This document shows, one piece after another, positions 40,820 through 50,473 of a stretch of 64,000 nt of DNA. The notes below the pieces were generated by a model. The model was given only the letters and a program-made list of their open reading frames with translations, ran no database searches and was not told the origin of the DNA. This DNA comes from Streptomyces diacarni (lineage in GTDB: Bacteria > Actinomycetota > Actinomycetes > Streptomycetales > Streptomycetaceae). A program made the position numbers and the translations under genes. Where the stretch lies: positions 224,923 through 288,922 of the forward strand of contig NZ_QOIN01000036.1 in assembly GCF_003323715.1 (NCBI RefSeq), written 5' to 3'. Each line of letters starts with the position of its first letter. Position 1 is the first letter of the stretch.

Positions 40820-43564
40820 ATGACGGACTGGAACGCGCTGGAGAGCCTGCGCGCGCTCGTCGGGCAAGCGGCTCCTCCGGGGCACCCGGCGGTCACGGGG
40901 ACGCACGTGGTCACCCCGGGACCGCACTGGGTGCACGTGCGGCCCCACGAGGCGGAACCGCTGCCCGGCGAGGGCTGGAAGCTGCACATCTCCTCCCGGG
41001 CCGCCACCCTCCCCGCGTTCGCGGACGCGCTGCTGCCCAGGCTCGTGCGGGAGCGGTGCCGCTTCAAGGTCGTGCGCTCCGCGCGGGCGCTCGCCCTCAT
41101 GAACGACGGACAGCGCAGCCCCGCCTCGGTCGGCAAGGCCGTCACGGTCTACCCGTCCGCCGGGCGGGTCCGCGAGCTCGGCTGGGAGCTGGCCGCGCTG
41201 CTGCGCGGCCACGAGGGCCCCCGGGTGCTCAGCGACCGCCGGGTCGCCCCCGACGCACCCGTGTACTACCGGTACGGCCCCTTCCGGGCGCAGTGGCACG
41301 CGGGGGACAAGGGCACCCTCGTGGTCCGGCTGCACGGCGAGGACGGCGAGGTCTTCGACGCGGCCGCCACCCTCGGCTACCGGCAGCCGTCCTGGGCCCG
41401 TGACCCCTTCGGCTCCGAGGCCGCCGGCGAGGTTCCGGCGCCGGACGACCCCGGTGACCCGGACCACGGCGCGGGCGCCGCGGAAGCACCGCTGCTGGGC
41501 GGGCGCTACCGCGTGCTGGAGGGCTTGCAGGAGTCGGCGCGCGGCAACGTCTACCGGGCCGAGGACACCCGCGCCCCCGAACCGGCACACGGCGCCGCGC
41601 GCCCCACCCTCGTCGTCAAGCAGGCGCGCGCCTTCGTGGCCGAGAACGCGGACGGCGCGGACGTACGGGCGCGGCTGCGCAACGAGCGGCGGGTGCTGGA
41701 GGCCTGCGCCGGCGTGCCCGGCCTCCCCGCCTTCGTCGACCACTTCGCGCACGAGGCGGACGAGTACCTGGTCACCACGGACGCCGGAGACACCAACCTG
41801 CTCCGCCACGTACGCAGGAACGGCGCACTGCTGCCGCCAGGACCCGGCCCCGGCTCCGGCGGTGAGGGGCGCGGGGAGCGGGAGGAGCGCGAGCGGCGCG
41901 AAGAGCGCTTCGCCCGGCTGTGCGGCGACCTGGCCACCACACTGCGGGCGCTGCACGACCGGGGCGTGGTCATGCGGGACATCACGCCGCGGAACGTCGT
42001 GCTGGGCCCGCGTCGTGCCCACCTGATCGACTTCGGCATCTCCGCGCTCGACGGCTTCCACCTGCCCGGCGGGACCCCCGGGTTCGCTCCCCGCGAGCAG
42101 CTCGACAAGACGGCTCCTCCCCGCCCCGAGGACGACCACTTCGCGCTGGGCATGGTCCTCGCCTACGCCGCGACGGGGCTGTTGCCCGTAGTGGGCGCCG
42201 CCACCACCCGGCTGGCGCGCGAGCGGCAACTGGCCTGCCTCGCGGCCGTCTACGGCACAAACCGCGCCGCGCTGCGGACGACGCTGGCGCAGCTGCTGAG
42301 CGGCGACGCGGACGCCGGGCGCGGCGCCCTGCTCGCCCTGGCCACCCGACCCCCGGCGCCAAAACCCGCACCGGCACCGGCACCCGTGCCGATGCCTGCC
42401 CCGGCATCGGCGCCCGCCCCCGACCCCCGCCCGGCGGGGCTGCCGTCCCACCCGGCGGGAGCCGCTGTGGGCGCGCACCTGGCGCAGGCGGTGCGGGAGG
42501 CGCTGCTGTCCGGGGTCGCCGACTACCAGTTCGGCGGCGAGTACGCCGACTTCCCCGCCGTGGACGCGAGCCTCTACACCGGCAGCGCGGGCGTCGGCCT
42601 CGAACTGCTGCACCACCGGGAGGAGCCCGGCGTCGCCAAGGTCCTCGACCAGCTCGCCGCGCACGCGCACCACGGGCTGTGCCGCGTCGCGCTGCCGCCC
42701 GGGCTCTTCTCGGGGCGAACCGGCACCGAACTCTTCCTCGCCAGGGCGCGCGCGGCCAGTGTGGCCCTACCCACCGGGCCGCTGCCCGGCGGCACCGACT
42801 GGAGCGCGCCGGAGCCGGAGACGGACGTGATCAGCGGCCGTGCGGGAGTGGGTCTGGCCGCCCTGGCGCTGGGCGACCTGGACGCGGCACGCGAGCAGGC
42901 CACCCGCCTGGCCGCGCTGCCGCCGCGCACCGAGCCGCCCCACGAGGACGACGCGAGCGGCAGCGACCCCGGATTCGGCTACGCGCACGGATTCGTTGGA
43001 ACGACCGACCTCCTGCTGCTCGTCGCGGCCCGCACCCCGGACGACTCCGCTCTGCTGCGCGCCGCGCACACCCACGCGCGCGAACTGGCCCGCCGCACGG
43101 TGCGGCTGGCCGCCGCCTCGTACGGCCCCGGGGCCCTGCCGATGGTGGCCTCCTGGTGCCGCGGCCTGGCGGGCGCCGCCCGTACGCTCCAGCACGCCCG
43201 CGAACTCTTCGACGACGAGGCGGACTTCGCCGCGGGCGCCGAACAGGCCGCGCTGGCCGCCGCCGCGTGGGTGCCGCGCATGGAGACGCTGGGGCAGTGC
43301 TGCGGCGCCGGCGGCGTGGGCACCATGCTGGTGGAGCTGGCGCGGGCGACCGGGGACGACCGCTGGCTGGAGGCCGCGCACGAGGTGGCACGCCACCTGC
43401 TGCGGCGCAGCCTCGGCCCCGACGAGGCGCCCGTGATGCTGAACACCGAGCACCAGGAGACCCCGTACTCCTGGGCGCAGGGGTACGCCGGGCTCCTCAC
43501 CTTCCTGCGCCGCCTGGAGCGGCCCGAGAGCCCCGACGTGCTCGGCCCCGCACCCTCGCGGTGA
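40820..43564 (+). CDS. lanL: Class IV (LanL-type) lanthipeptide synthetase
   Basis: A 914-residue three-domain enzyme. The N-terminal phospho-Ser/Thr lyase domain (about 1-205) has GWKLHIS, RCRFKVV, GKAVTVYP and SDRRVAPDAPVYYRYGPF. The kinase domain (about 225-500) has LVVKQARAF, MRDITPRNVVL (catalytic Asp) and LIDFGIS. After a Pro/Ala linker (about 512-545) comes the LanC-like cyclase (about 550-905) with SWCRGLAGA (Cys780) and GQCCGAGGVG (Cys827, Cys828). Retained zinc cysteines indicate class IV rather than class III. The CCG motif in place of CHG gives three-cysteine zinc ligation. GGGGGAG precedes ATG 40820. Confidence 0.9.
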   Translation: MTDWNALESLRALVGQAAPPGHPAVTGTHVVTPGPHWVHVRPHEAEPLPGEGWKLHISSRAATLPAFADALLPRLVRERCRFKVVRSARALALMNDGQRSPASVGKAVTVYPSAGRVRELGWELAALLRGHEGPRVLSDRRVAPDAPVYYRYGPFRAQWHAGDKGTLVVRLHGEDGEVFDAAATLGYRQPSWARDPFGSEAAGEVPAPDDPGDPDHGAGAAEAPLLGGRYRVLEGLQESARGNVYRAEDTRAPEPAHGAARPTLVVKQARAFVAENADGADVRARLRNERRVLEACAGVPGLPAFVDHFAHEADEYLVTTDAGDTNLLRHVRRNGALLPPGPGPGSGGEGRGEREERERREERFARLCGDLATTLRALHDRGVVMRDITPRNVVLGPRRAHLIDFGISALDGFHLPGGTPGFAPREQLDKTAPPRPEDDHFALGMVLAYAATGLLPVVGAATTRLARERQLACLAAVYGTNRAALRTTLAQLLSGDADAGRGALLALATRPPAPKPAPAPAPVPMPAPASAPAPDPRPAGLPSHPAGAAVGAHLAQAVREALLSGVADYQFGGEYADFPAVDASLYTGSAGVGLELLHHREEPGVAKVLDQLAAHAHHGLCRVALPPGLFSGRTGTELFLARARAASVALPTGPLPGGTDWSAPEPETDVISGRAGVGLAALALGDLDAAREQATRLAALPPRTEPPHEDDASGSDPGFGYAHGFVGTTDLLLLVAARTPDDSALLRAAHTHARELARRTVRLAAASYGPGALPMVASWCRGLAGAARTLQHARELFDDEADFAAGAEQAALAAAAWVPRMETLGQCCGAGGVGTMLVELARATGDDRWLEAAHEVARHLLRRSLGPDEAPVMLNTEHQETPYSWAQGYAGLLTFLRRLERPESPDVLGPAPSR

Positions 43565-43615
43565 GGGAGCGGGGCCGTCGGCGCACAGGGGAGGGCGGGG
43601 CGGGCCGCCCGGGCC

Positions 43616-45394
<1,779 letters not shown>

Positions 45395-45424
45395 CGAACT
45401 CTCCTGGTTCGGTGCAGGTGGTAC

Positions 45425-45475
45425 CCGGGCGGCGGCGCCTGGGCGCGACAGGACAGTGTCGGCGCCGCCGCCCGG
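45425..45475. terminator. Strong hairpin between glxR and gcl
   Basis: A perfect 15-bp stem (CCGGGCGGCGGCGCC at 45425-45439, complement at 45461-45475) lies in the 151-bp gap between glxR and gcl, with an inner CGACA/TGTCG stem. It has no T-run. It may be an attenuator lowering gcl expression or an mRNA stabiliser. Confidence 0.55.
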
Positions 45476-45545
45476 AGTCGGTGGGTGTAAGCCCGCAGGT
45501 CAGGAACCGGGAGGGGTGTCCGGGGTGACCCGGGTGGGGCGTTCC

Positions 45546-46457
45546 TCAGTTGGCGCCGTCGGGGTTCTCGCCCGACAGGCGCTTGACGCTGCGCACCAGC
45601 GCCGAGTGGTCGAGGCCGCCGTCGCCCTGCGCACGCAGCGAGGCGACGAGCTGGGCGACCAGTGCGCCGGCCGGAACGGCGGCGCCGACGGCGCGGGCCG
45701 CGTCGGTCACGATGCCCATGTCCTTGTGGTGCAGGTCGATCTTGAAGCCGGGCTGGTAGTCGCCGGCCAGGATGCTGTCCTTCTTGCGGGTCAGCACGGT
45801 GGAGCCCGCCAGGCCGCCGTTGAGCACGTCGAGCGCCGCGCCCAGGTCCACGCCGGACTTCTTGAGGAAGACCACGGCCTCGGCCACGGCCTCGATGTTG
45901 ACGGCGACGATCAGCTGGTTGGCCGCCTTGACGGTCTGGCCCGAGCCGGCCGGGCCGCACAGCACGATCGTCTTGCCGAGCGTTTCGAGGATCGGCTTCG
46001 CCGCGTCGAAGTCCTCCTGCTCGCCGCCGACCATGATGGAGAGCACGGCCTCGATCGCGCCCGCCTCGCCGCCGGAGACCGGGGCGTCGATGGCCCGCAC
46101 GCCCTTGGCCTTGGCGGCCGCGGCGACCTCGATGGAGGTCTGTGGGGTGATCGAGGACATGTCGATGATGAGGCCACCCTCGCGGATGTTCTCCAGGACG
46201 CCGCCCTCGTGCAGGACGACGGCCTCGACCTGCGGGGAGGCCGGAACCATCGTGATCACGACGTCGGCGTCCTCGACGGCCTCCGCGATGGAGGAGGCGC
46301 CCTTGCCGCCGTCCTTGGCGAACTGCTCGACCTTCTCGGTCTCCAGCGTGAACGCCGTGACGTCGTAGCCCGCCTTGAGCAGGTTGCGGGCCATGGGGTC
46401 GCCCATGATGCCCAGACCGATGAAGCCGATCTTCGTGTTGCCGGCCGTGTGAGCCAT
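45546..46457 (-). CDS. glxR: Tartronate semialdehyde reductase
   Basis: A 303-residue beta-hydroxyacid dehydrogenase reducing tartronate semialdehyde to D-glycerate. The NAD(P) fold motif GFIGLGIMGDPMARNLLKAGY is at residues about 11-31. The substrate motif DAPVSGGEAGAIE and catalytic Lys in GQTVKAANQL are in family order, with IDLHHKDMG later. ATG 46457 is chosen from sequence fit with AAAGG upstream. It lies between hyi and gcl. Confidence 0.93.
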   Translation of the reverse strand: MAHTAGNTKIGFIGLGIMGDPMARNLLKAGYDVTAFTLETEKVEQFAKDGGKGASSIAEAVEDADVVITMVPASPQVEAVVLHEGGVLENIREGGLIIDMSSITPQTSIEVAAAAKAKGVRAIDAPVSGGEAGAIEAVLSIMVGGEQEDFDAAKPILETLGKTIVLCGPAGSGQTVKAANQLIVAVNIEAVAEAVVFLKKSGVDLGAALDVLNGGLAGSTVLTRKKDSILAGDYQPGFKIDLHHKDMGIVTDAARAVGAAVPAGALVAQLVASLRAQGDGGLDHSALVRSVKRLSGENPDGAN

Positions 46458-46479
46458 GACTGCTTGCCTTTCGCAGATC

Positions 46480-46531
46480 CTGTCGTTGCCCGCCCCGCGC
46501 CCGGGGCACTGCCCCGGACCGCGTCCGGGGC
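46480..46531. other. G/C-rich hairpins between hyi and glxR
   Basis: The 80-bp gap folds into CCGGGGC-act-GCCCCGG, nested within CCCGCCCCG/CGGGGCGGG arms. As it lies inside an apparent operon, it is likely a processing or attenuation site rather than an end. Confidence 0.4.
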
Positions 46532-46537
46532 GGGTGA

Positions 46538-47356
46538 TTACTTGCTGAGCCAGCCGAAGGAGGCGGCGCTGCCGTTGTCGCCGGGCTTGTACTCCAGCCC
46601 GATCAGACCGTCGTATCCGGCCTTGTCGAGCCGGCCGATGAGGTCGTCGAAGTCGAGGGAGCCGGTGCCCGGCGCGCCGCGGCCCGGGTTGTCGGCGATC
46701 TGCACGTGCCCGGTCTTGGCGGCGTAGCGCTCGATGACGCCCGCCAGGTCCTCGCCGTTCATGGACAGGTGGTAGACGTCCATGAGGAACCGCGCGTTGT
46801 CCAGTCCGGTCGCCTCGTTCACCTTGTCGACCAGCTCGACCGCCTTGGGGGCGCTCACCAGCGGGCACTTGGGCGACTCGGGCGCGTTGAGCGCCTCGAT
46901 CAGCAGCACGCCGCCCACCCGGTCGGCCTCCCGGGCCGCCAGCACGAGGTTCTCCAGCGCGAGTTCGTCCTGCTCCTGCTCGGTGGCGCCCTCGACGCGG
47001 TTGCCGTAGAGGGCGTTGAACGCCTTGCAGCCCAGCGACCGGGCGAAGTCCGCGGCCACCTTGAGGTTGGCGCGGAACCTCTCCGACTCCTGGCCGGGGA
47101 GGGACAGGGCGCCCCGGTCCGGGCCCGGGAGCTGTCCCGCGTAGAAGTTCAGCCCGGTGAGCTGGACGCCCGCGTCCTCGATGGCGCTGCGGAGCGCGTC
47201 GAGCTGCGCGCGCTCGGGCACGGGCGCTTCGACCCAGGGCCACCACAGCTCGATCTTGTCGAATCCCGCCGCGGCGGCGGCCGCCGGGCGCTCCAGCAGG
47301 GGCAGCTCGGTGAAGAGGATCGAGGCGTTGACGGTGAACCGGTCCGAGGAGACCAC
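46538..47356 (-). CDS. hyi: Hydroxypyruvate isomerase (Hyi-like)
   Basis: A 272-residue TIM-barrel sugar isomerase interconverting hydroxypyruvate and tartronate semialdehyde. Typical segments are FTVNASILFTELPLLERP at the start, GLNFYAGQLPGPDRG, LIEALNAPESPK (metal Glu), FLMDVYHLSMNGED (metal Asp/His) and GLIGLEYKPG. GTG 47356 has GGAGGG eight bases upstream; the much longer open frame is rejected. It is first of the hyi-glxR-gcl operon, behind a possible IclR-type operator. Confidence 0.9.
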   Translation of the reverse strand: MVSSDRFTVNASILFTELPLLERPAAAAAAGFDKIELWWPWVEAPVPERAQLDALRSAIEDAGVQLTGLNFYAGQLPGPDRGALSLPGQESERFRANLKVAADFARSLGCKAFNALYGNRVEGATEQEQDELALENLVLAAREADRVGGVLLIEALNAPESPKCPLVSAPKAVELVDKVNEATGLDNARFLMDVYHLSMNGEDLAGVIERYAAKTGHVQIADNPGRGAPGTGSLDFDDLIGRLDKAGYDGLIGLEYKPGDNGSAASFGWLSK

Positions 47357-47407
47357 TGCGACCGCCCTCCCTTCCTTGGGTGTTTCGTCCGGTGAGCGCG
47401 TCGAGTA

Positions 47408-47425
47408 ATTCCGTATGGTGAAACT
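47408..47425. promoter_or_regulatory. Candidate IclR-type operator upstream of hyi
   Basis: On the minus strand AGTTTCACCATACGGAAT: an imperfect palindrome TTTC-n-GGAA about 50 bases before hyi. IclR-family sites in glyoxylate pathways often have the form TTTC/GGAA around an A/T-containing centre. It lies in the only A/T-rich patch of the gap. The binding protein is not known. Confidence 0.35.
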
Positions 47426-47511
47426 CGTATTCTGCTCACTGGAAGATTGCGCTGCGGGTGGCCGTCCTGTCAAGAGCCGCAGCCGGCCCCGGGCGGTCCC
47501 AGGCAGCGAAA

Positions 47512-47548
47512 AGCCCCGGGCTCCGTCGAGATGACGGAGCCCGGGGCT
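47512..47548 (-). terminator. Rho-independent terminator of the DUF574 methyltransferase gene
   Basis: A perfect 16-bp stem (AGCCCCGGGCTCCGTC, loop GAGAT, complement 47533-47548), followed on the minus strand by TTTTCG. It starts 30 bases past the methyltransferase stop. Confidence 0.85.
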
Positions 47549-47577
47549 CGGTGCGCACGCGCTGCCGGCGCGCCTGC

Positions 47578-48459
47578 TCAGGGCTTGCGGGCGACCCCCG
47601 CCCACATGCTCACGAGCGCGTCCGTGGTGTCCCCCGGATCGTGCGGAGGCAGGTTCACGACGTGCGAGGTGTCCTCGTCCGGGTGCCAGCGGTGCGGCAC
47701 CTCGATGCCCGGCTCGACCAGGTCCAGCCCCTCGAAGAAGCGGGCGAACTCCTCCTTCGGCCGCACCTGCGCGCTGCCCCCGTCCATCTTGTAGACGTCC
47801 ATGGCCTGCTCCCACTCCTCGGGCGCGAAGTCCGGGGTGCACTGGGAGAGGACGACGTGGCTGCCTGCGGGTATCGCCTCGACCAGGTGCCGGACGATGC
47901 CGTGCGCGTCGTGCTCGTCGGTGATGTAGTGCAGCAGCCCCACCAGGCACAGGGCGACCGGCCGGTCGAGGTCCAGCGTCTCGCGTACCTGCGCGGAGTG
48001 CAGGATGCTGTCGGGCCGGGTGATGTCCGCGTCCACGTACGCCGTGCGCCCCTCGGCCGAGCCGGTCAGCAGGGCGCGGGCGTGTGCGAGCACGATCGGA
48101 TCGTTGTCCGCGTACACGACGCGCGACCGCGGCACCATCGCCTGCACCACCTCGTGCAGGTTGGGGCTGGTGGGGATGCCGGTGCCGATGTCCAGGAACT
48201 GGTGGATGCCGCGCTCGGCCAAGAACCGCGCGGCGCGGTGCATGAAAGCGCGGTTGGCGCGGGCGGCGTTGCGGAAGCCGGGGAAGGCGGCCAGCAGCTT
48301 CTCGGCCACCTCCCGGTCCGGCGGGAAGTTGGTCTTGCCGCCCAGGAAGTAGTCGTAGATGCGGGCGCTGTGGTGCCGGTCGAGGCCCAGGTCGCGCCCG
48401 CTGTGCGGTGGCCTTGCGGCACGCTCCGTCCGCCGTCGCCGCTCGCCGTTCCGATCCAT
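47578..48459 (-). CDS. DUF574 SAM-dependent methyltransferase
   Basis: A 293-residue protein of the actinobacterial DUF574 family. Markers are ARIYDYFLGGKTNFPPDRE near residue 34, the SAM motif FLDIGTGIPTSPNLHEV (about 90), VVYADNDPIVLAHARALL and DLDRPVALCLVGLLHYI. Substrates are unknown; genes of this family commonly sit next to DUF5753 XRE regulators, as here (divergent, 248 bp). ATG 48459 is preferred over an upstream in-frame ATG because it fits the family start. Confidence 0.88.
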   Translation of the reverse strand: MDRNGERRRRTERAARPPHSGRDLGLDRHHSARIYDYFLGGKTNFPPDREVAEKLLAAFPGFRNAARANRAFMHRAARFLAERGIHQFLDIGTGIPTSPNLHEVVQAMVPRSRVVYADNDPIVLAHARALLTGSAEGRTAYVDADITRPDSILHSAQVRETLDLDRPVALCLVGLLHYITDEHDAHGIVRHLVEAIPAGSHVVLSQCTPDFAPEEWEQAMDVYKMDGGSAQVRPKEEFARFFEGLDLVEPGIEVPHRWHPDEDTSHVVNLPPHDPGDTTDALVSMWAGVARKP

Positions 48460-48706
48460 GTGTCTGCCCCTGTCGTCAGGCCTGAGCTGTGGGCGGCATC
48501 GTAGTGGCCCCGGGTGTGCGGAGTGCTCCATTCCGCGACGTCAACTTCCCTGTCCGTAAGGGTGGTTGCGGGGTTCTCCGTGAGGGAGTATGGAGGCGCC
48601 GCGGCGGACACGGGCCCGCCGGGGCGCGTATTCTCCCGGTGCCTGTACCGGACCGGTGCTCAGGTGCCACACTGTTGTGACCGCCCAGTCACCCTTGGGA
48701 GTCGGA

Positions 48707-49612
48707 ATGTCCGCCATGATGCAGCCGTCAGGGGCGCCTTCGCGTGGGGGCGCGCCAGAAGCGCCGAACGGCCCCACCGCGCTGCGCATCATCCTGGGCG
48801 TCAAGCTGCGCAGGTTGCGGCAGGCGCTGGACATCTCCCGGGAGGACGCGGGCCGCGCCATCCGCGGCTCCCACGCCAAGATCACCCGGCTGGAGCGCGG
48901 TCAGGTCGGCGCCAAGGAACGCGACCTGCGGGATCTGCTGACGCTCTACGGCATCCACGACCCCGAGGAGCGCGAGGAGTTCTTCGACCTCGCCCGCCAG
49001 GCCAACTCGCCGGGCTGGTGGTACCAGTACTCGGACGTGCTGGAGGACTGGTTCGAGCTGCACCTCGGCCTTGAGGACGCCGCCTCGCTGATCAGGACGT
49101 ACGAGGTCCAGTTCCTGCCGGGGCTGTTGCAGACCGAGGACTACGCGCACGCCGTCAGCCGCCTCGGCTATCCCAACACCGAGCCCCGCAAGGTCGCGCG
49201 GATCGTGGATCTGCGCATGGCCCGCCAGAAGCTGCTGCACCGCTCGGATCCGCCGCACCTGTGGGCCGTGGTCGACGAGGCCGTGGTCCGCCGGCCCTTC
49301 GGTGGTGCCGAGGTGATGCGGGCGCAACTGGAGCACCTGCTGAAGATCGTGCGGCTGCCCCACGTCACCCTCCAGGTCGCGCCGTTCGAGGTGACCGCGG
49401 CGGCGGCCGGCACGCCGGTGACGCTGCTCAGGTTCGCCGACCCCGACCTGCCCGACAAGGTCTACCTGGAGCACCTGACCAACGCGGTCTACCTCGACAA
49501 GCCCGGCGAGATCGACCAGTACACGCTGATCATGGACCGGCTGTGCGCCGAGGCGTTCTCGCCGAGGGAGACGGTCTCCTTCATCGAGGAGCTCCTGGAG
49601 GAGCTGCACTGA
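48707..49612 (+). CDS. XRE-family regulator with DUF5753 domain
   Basis: A 301-residue regulator. The N-terminal helix-turn-helix (about 25-80) is LRRLRQALDISREDAGRAI, then SHAKITRLERGQVG. The DUF5753 part (about 95-295) has NSPGWWYQYSDVLEDWFELHLGLE, LPGLLQTEDYAHAV, HVTLQVAPF and YLEHLTNAVYLDK. ATG 48707 follows GGGAG. Unlike the copy at 2236-3105 it has no DUF397 partner; it is divergent from the DUF574 methyltransferase. Confidence 0.88.
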   Translation: MSAMMQPSGAPSRGGAPEAPNGPTALRIILGVKLRRLRQALDISREDAGRAIRGSHAKITRLERGQVGAKERDLRDLLTLYGIHDPEEREEFFDLARQANSPGWWYQYSDVLEDWFELHLGLEDAASLIRTYEVQFLPGLLQTEDYAHAVSRLGYPNTEPRKVARIVDLRMARQKLLHRSDPPHLWAVVDEAVVRRPFGGAEVMRAQLEHLLKIVRLPHVTLQVAPFEVTAAAAGTPVTLLRFADPDLPDKVYLEHLTNAVYLDKPGEIDQYTLIMDRLCAEAFSPRETVSFIEELLEELH

Positions 49613-49650
49613 GCAGCCCGGGGCGCGGCGCCCTCGGTAGTGTGTGGCGC

Positions 49651-49926
49651 ATGGAACGCTTGCGTGTGGAGTTCACGACCGAGCCGTTCGACCTCGACGA
49701 GGCTCCGCAGCACGCTGTCGTGGCCCGTCAGGTCGTTCAGGGCGCGGCACTGGATGCCGTGGACGTCGGCCCCTTCGGCAACACCGCCGAGGGCTCGGGC
49801 GAGCAGGTGCTGGCGGCCGTGACCGAGCTGCTGCGCCGCTCGTTGGAGGCGGGGGCGACCCGGGTCTCCCTGCAGGTCAACGTGATCGGCCAGGACGAGG
49901 GCTTGAACGGGGAGGACGAGGGCTGA
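49651..49926 (+). CDS. Small MTH1187-like protein coupled to an HTH protein
   Basis: A 91-residue protein (LRVEFTTEPFDLDEAPQHA, later VDVGPFGNTAEG and TRVSLQVNVIG). The alternating strand-helix pattern and the conserved GPFGNTAEG recall small ferredoxin-like MTH1187/YkoF-type folds, some of which bind thiamine; that link is weak. The last base of its TGA is the first base of the next gene's ATG, so it is coupled to the HTH protein just upstream of the uricase operon. Confidence 0.62.
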   Translation: MERLRVEFTTEPFDLDEAPQHAVVARQVVQGAALDAVDVGPFGNTAEGSGEQVLAAVTELLRRSLEAGATRVSLQVNVIGQDEGLNGEDEG

Positions 49927-50306
49927 TGGGGGACGAGCCGCACGCCGCCCATCCGTTCGTCGTGGCGGTCAAGCCGCTGGTCGATGCCATGGGCGGGGCG
50001 ATGGTGGAGCCGGGGCAGGCGCAGGGGGACGATGTGGTCCTCGCCTGGGAGGGTGAGGACGTGGTGGCCGTGCGGCTGCCGCACCTGTCCGACTCCCTCG
50101 ACCACCTCCTGGCCGAACTGGAGAGACGGCACGGGGTGCCGCTGGCGGAGCTCGACCGCAGGACCAAGCAGTCGGTGGTCCGGATCCTGGAGACGCGGGG
50201 AGCGTTCTCGGTCCGGCACGGCGTGGAGACGGTGGCCGGCGCCCTGGGCGTTTCGCGCTTCACCGTCTACAACTACCTGAACCGGGACAACACCAGCCCG
50301 GACTGA
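49926..50306 (+). CDS. Small helix-turn-helix protein upstream of the uricase operon
   Basis: A 126-residue protein. The C-terminal third is a DNA-binding helix-turn-helix: LDRRTKQSVVRILETRGAF, then VETVAGALGVSRFTVYNYLNRD, similar to the HTH of PucR/DNA-binding helices. The N-terminal part (FVVAVKPLVDAMGGAMVEP and VVLAWEGEDVVAVRLPHL) may sense a ligand. A strong terminator follows, then the uricase promoter with the palindromic operator, which makes this a reasonable candidate for the protein that reads that site. Confidence 0.75.
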   Translation: MGDEPHAAHPFVVAVKPLVDAMGGAMVEPGQAQGDDVVLAWEGEDVVAVRLPHLSDSLDHLLAELERRHGVPLAELDRRTKQSVVRILETRGAFSVRHGVETVAGALGVSRFTVYNYLNRDNTSPD

Positions 50307-50338
50307 CGGTCTCCGGCGCCGCGCCGGGGACCGCGAGC

Positions 50339-50372
50339 GAAAGCCCGCCATGCTTCCGCATGGCGGGCTTTC
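50339..50372 (+). terminator. Rho-independent terminator after the HTH gene
   Basis: A perfect 15-bp stem GAAAGCCCGCCATGC, loop TTCC, complement to 50372, followed by GTTTCC. It separates the HTH pair from the uricase operon, which therefore uses its own promoter. Confidence 0.88.
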
Positions 50373-50394
50373 GTTTCCAAGATGTCGAAAAGGC

Positions 50395-50411
50395 TTCAAC
50401 AAACTGTTGAC
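50395..50411. promoter_or_regulatory. Palindromic operator, uricase copy
   Basis: TTCAACAAACTGTTGAC, the exact inverse complement of the catalase-side site. Core arms TCAACA/TGTTGA with a 3-base centre. Relative to the regulated gene it has the same orientation and position as at catalase: its TTGAC end forms the -35. Confidence 0.8.
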
Positions 50412-50435
50412 GTGGTGTTGCCGGGGGACTTAGCT
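50407..50435 (+). promoter_or_regulatory. Uricase operon promoter
   Basis: -35 TTGACG (50407-50412), 17-base spacer, -10-like TTAGCT (50430-50435), and uraD GTG at 50474 with GGAGGT upstream. The architecture mirrors the catalase promoter. Confidence 0.6.
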
Positions 50436-50473
50436 GTTCCCAGCCCGAACAGCACCACGGCCACGGAGGTCCC

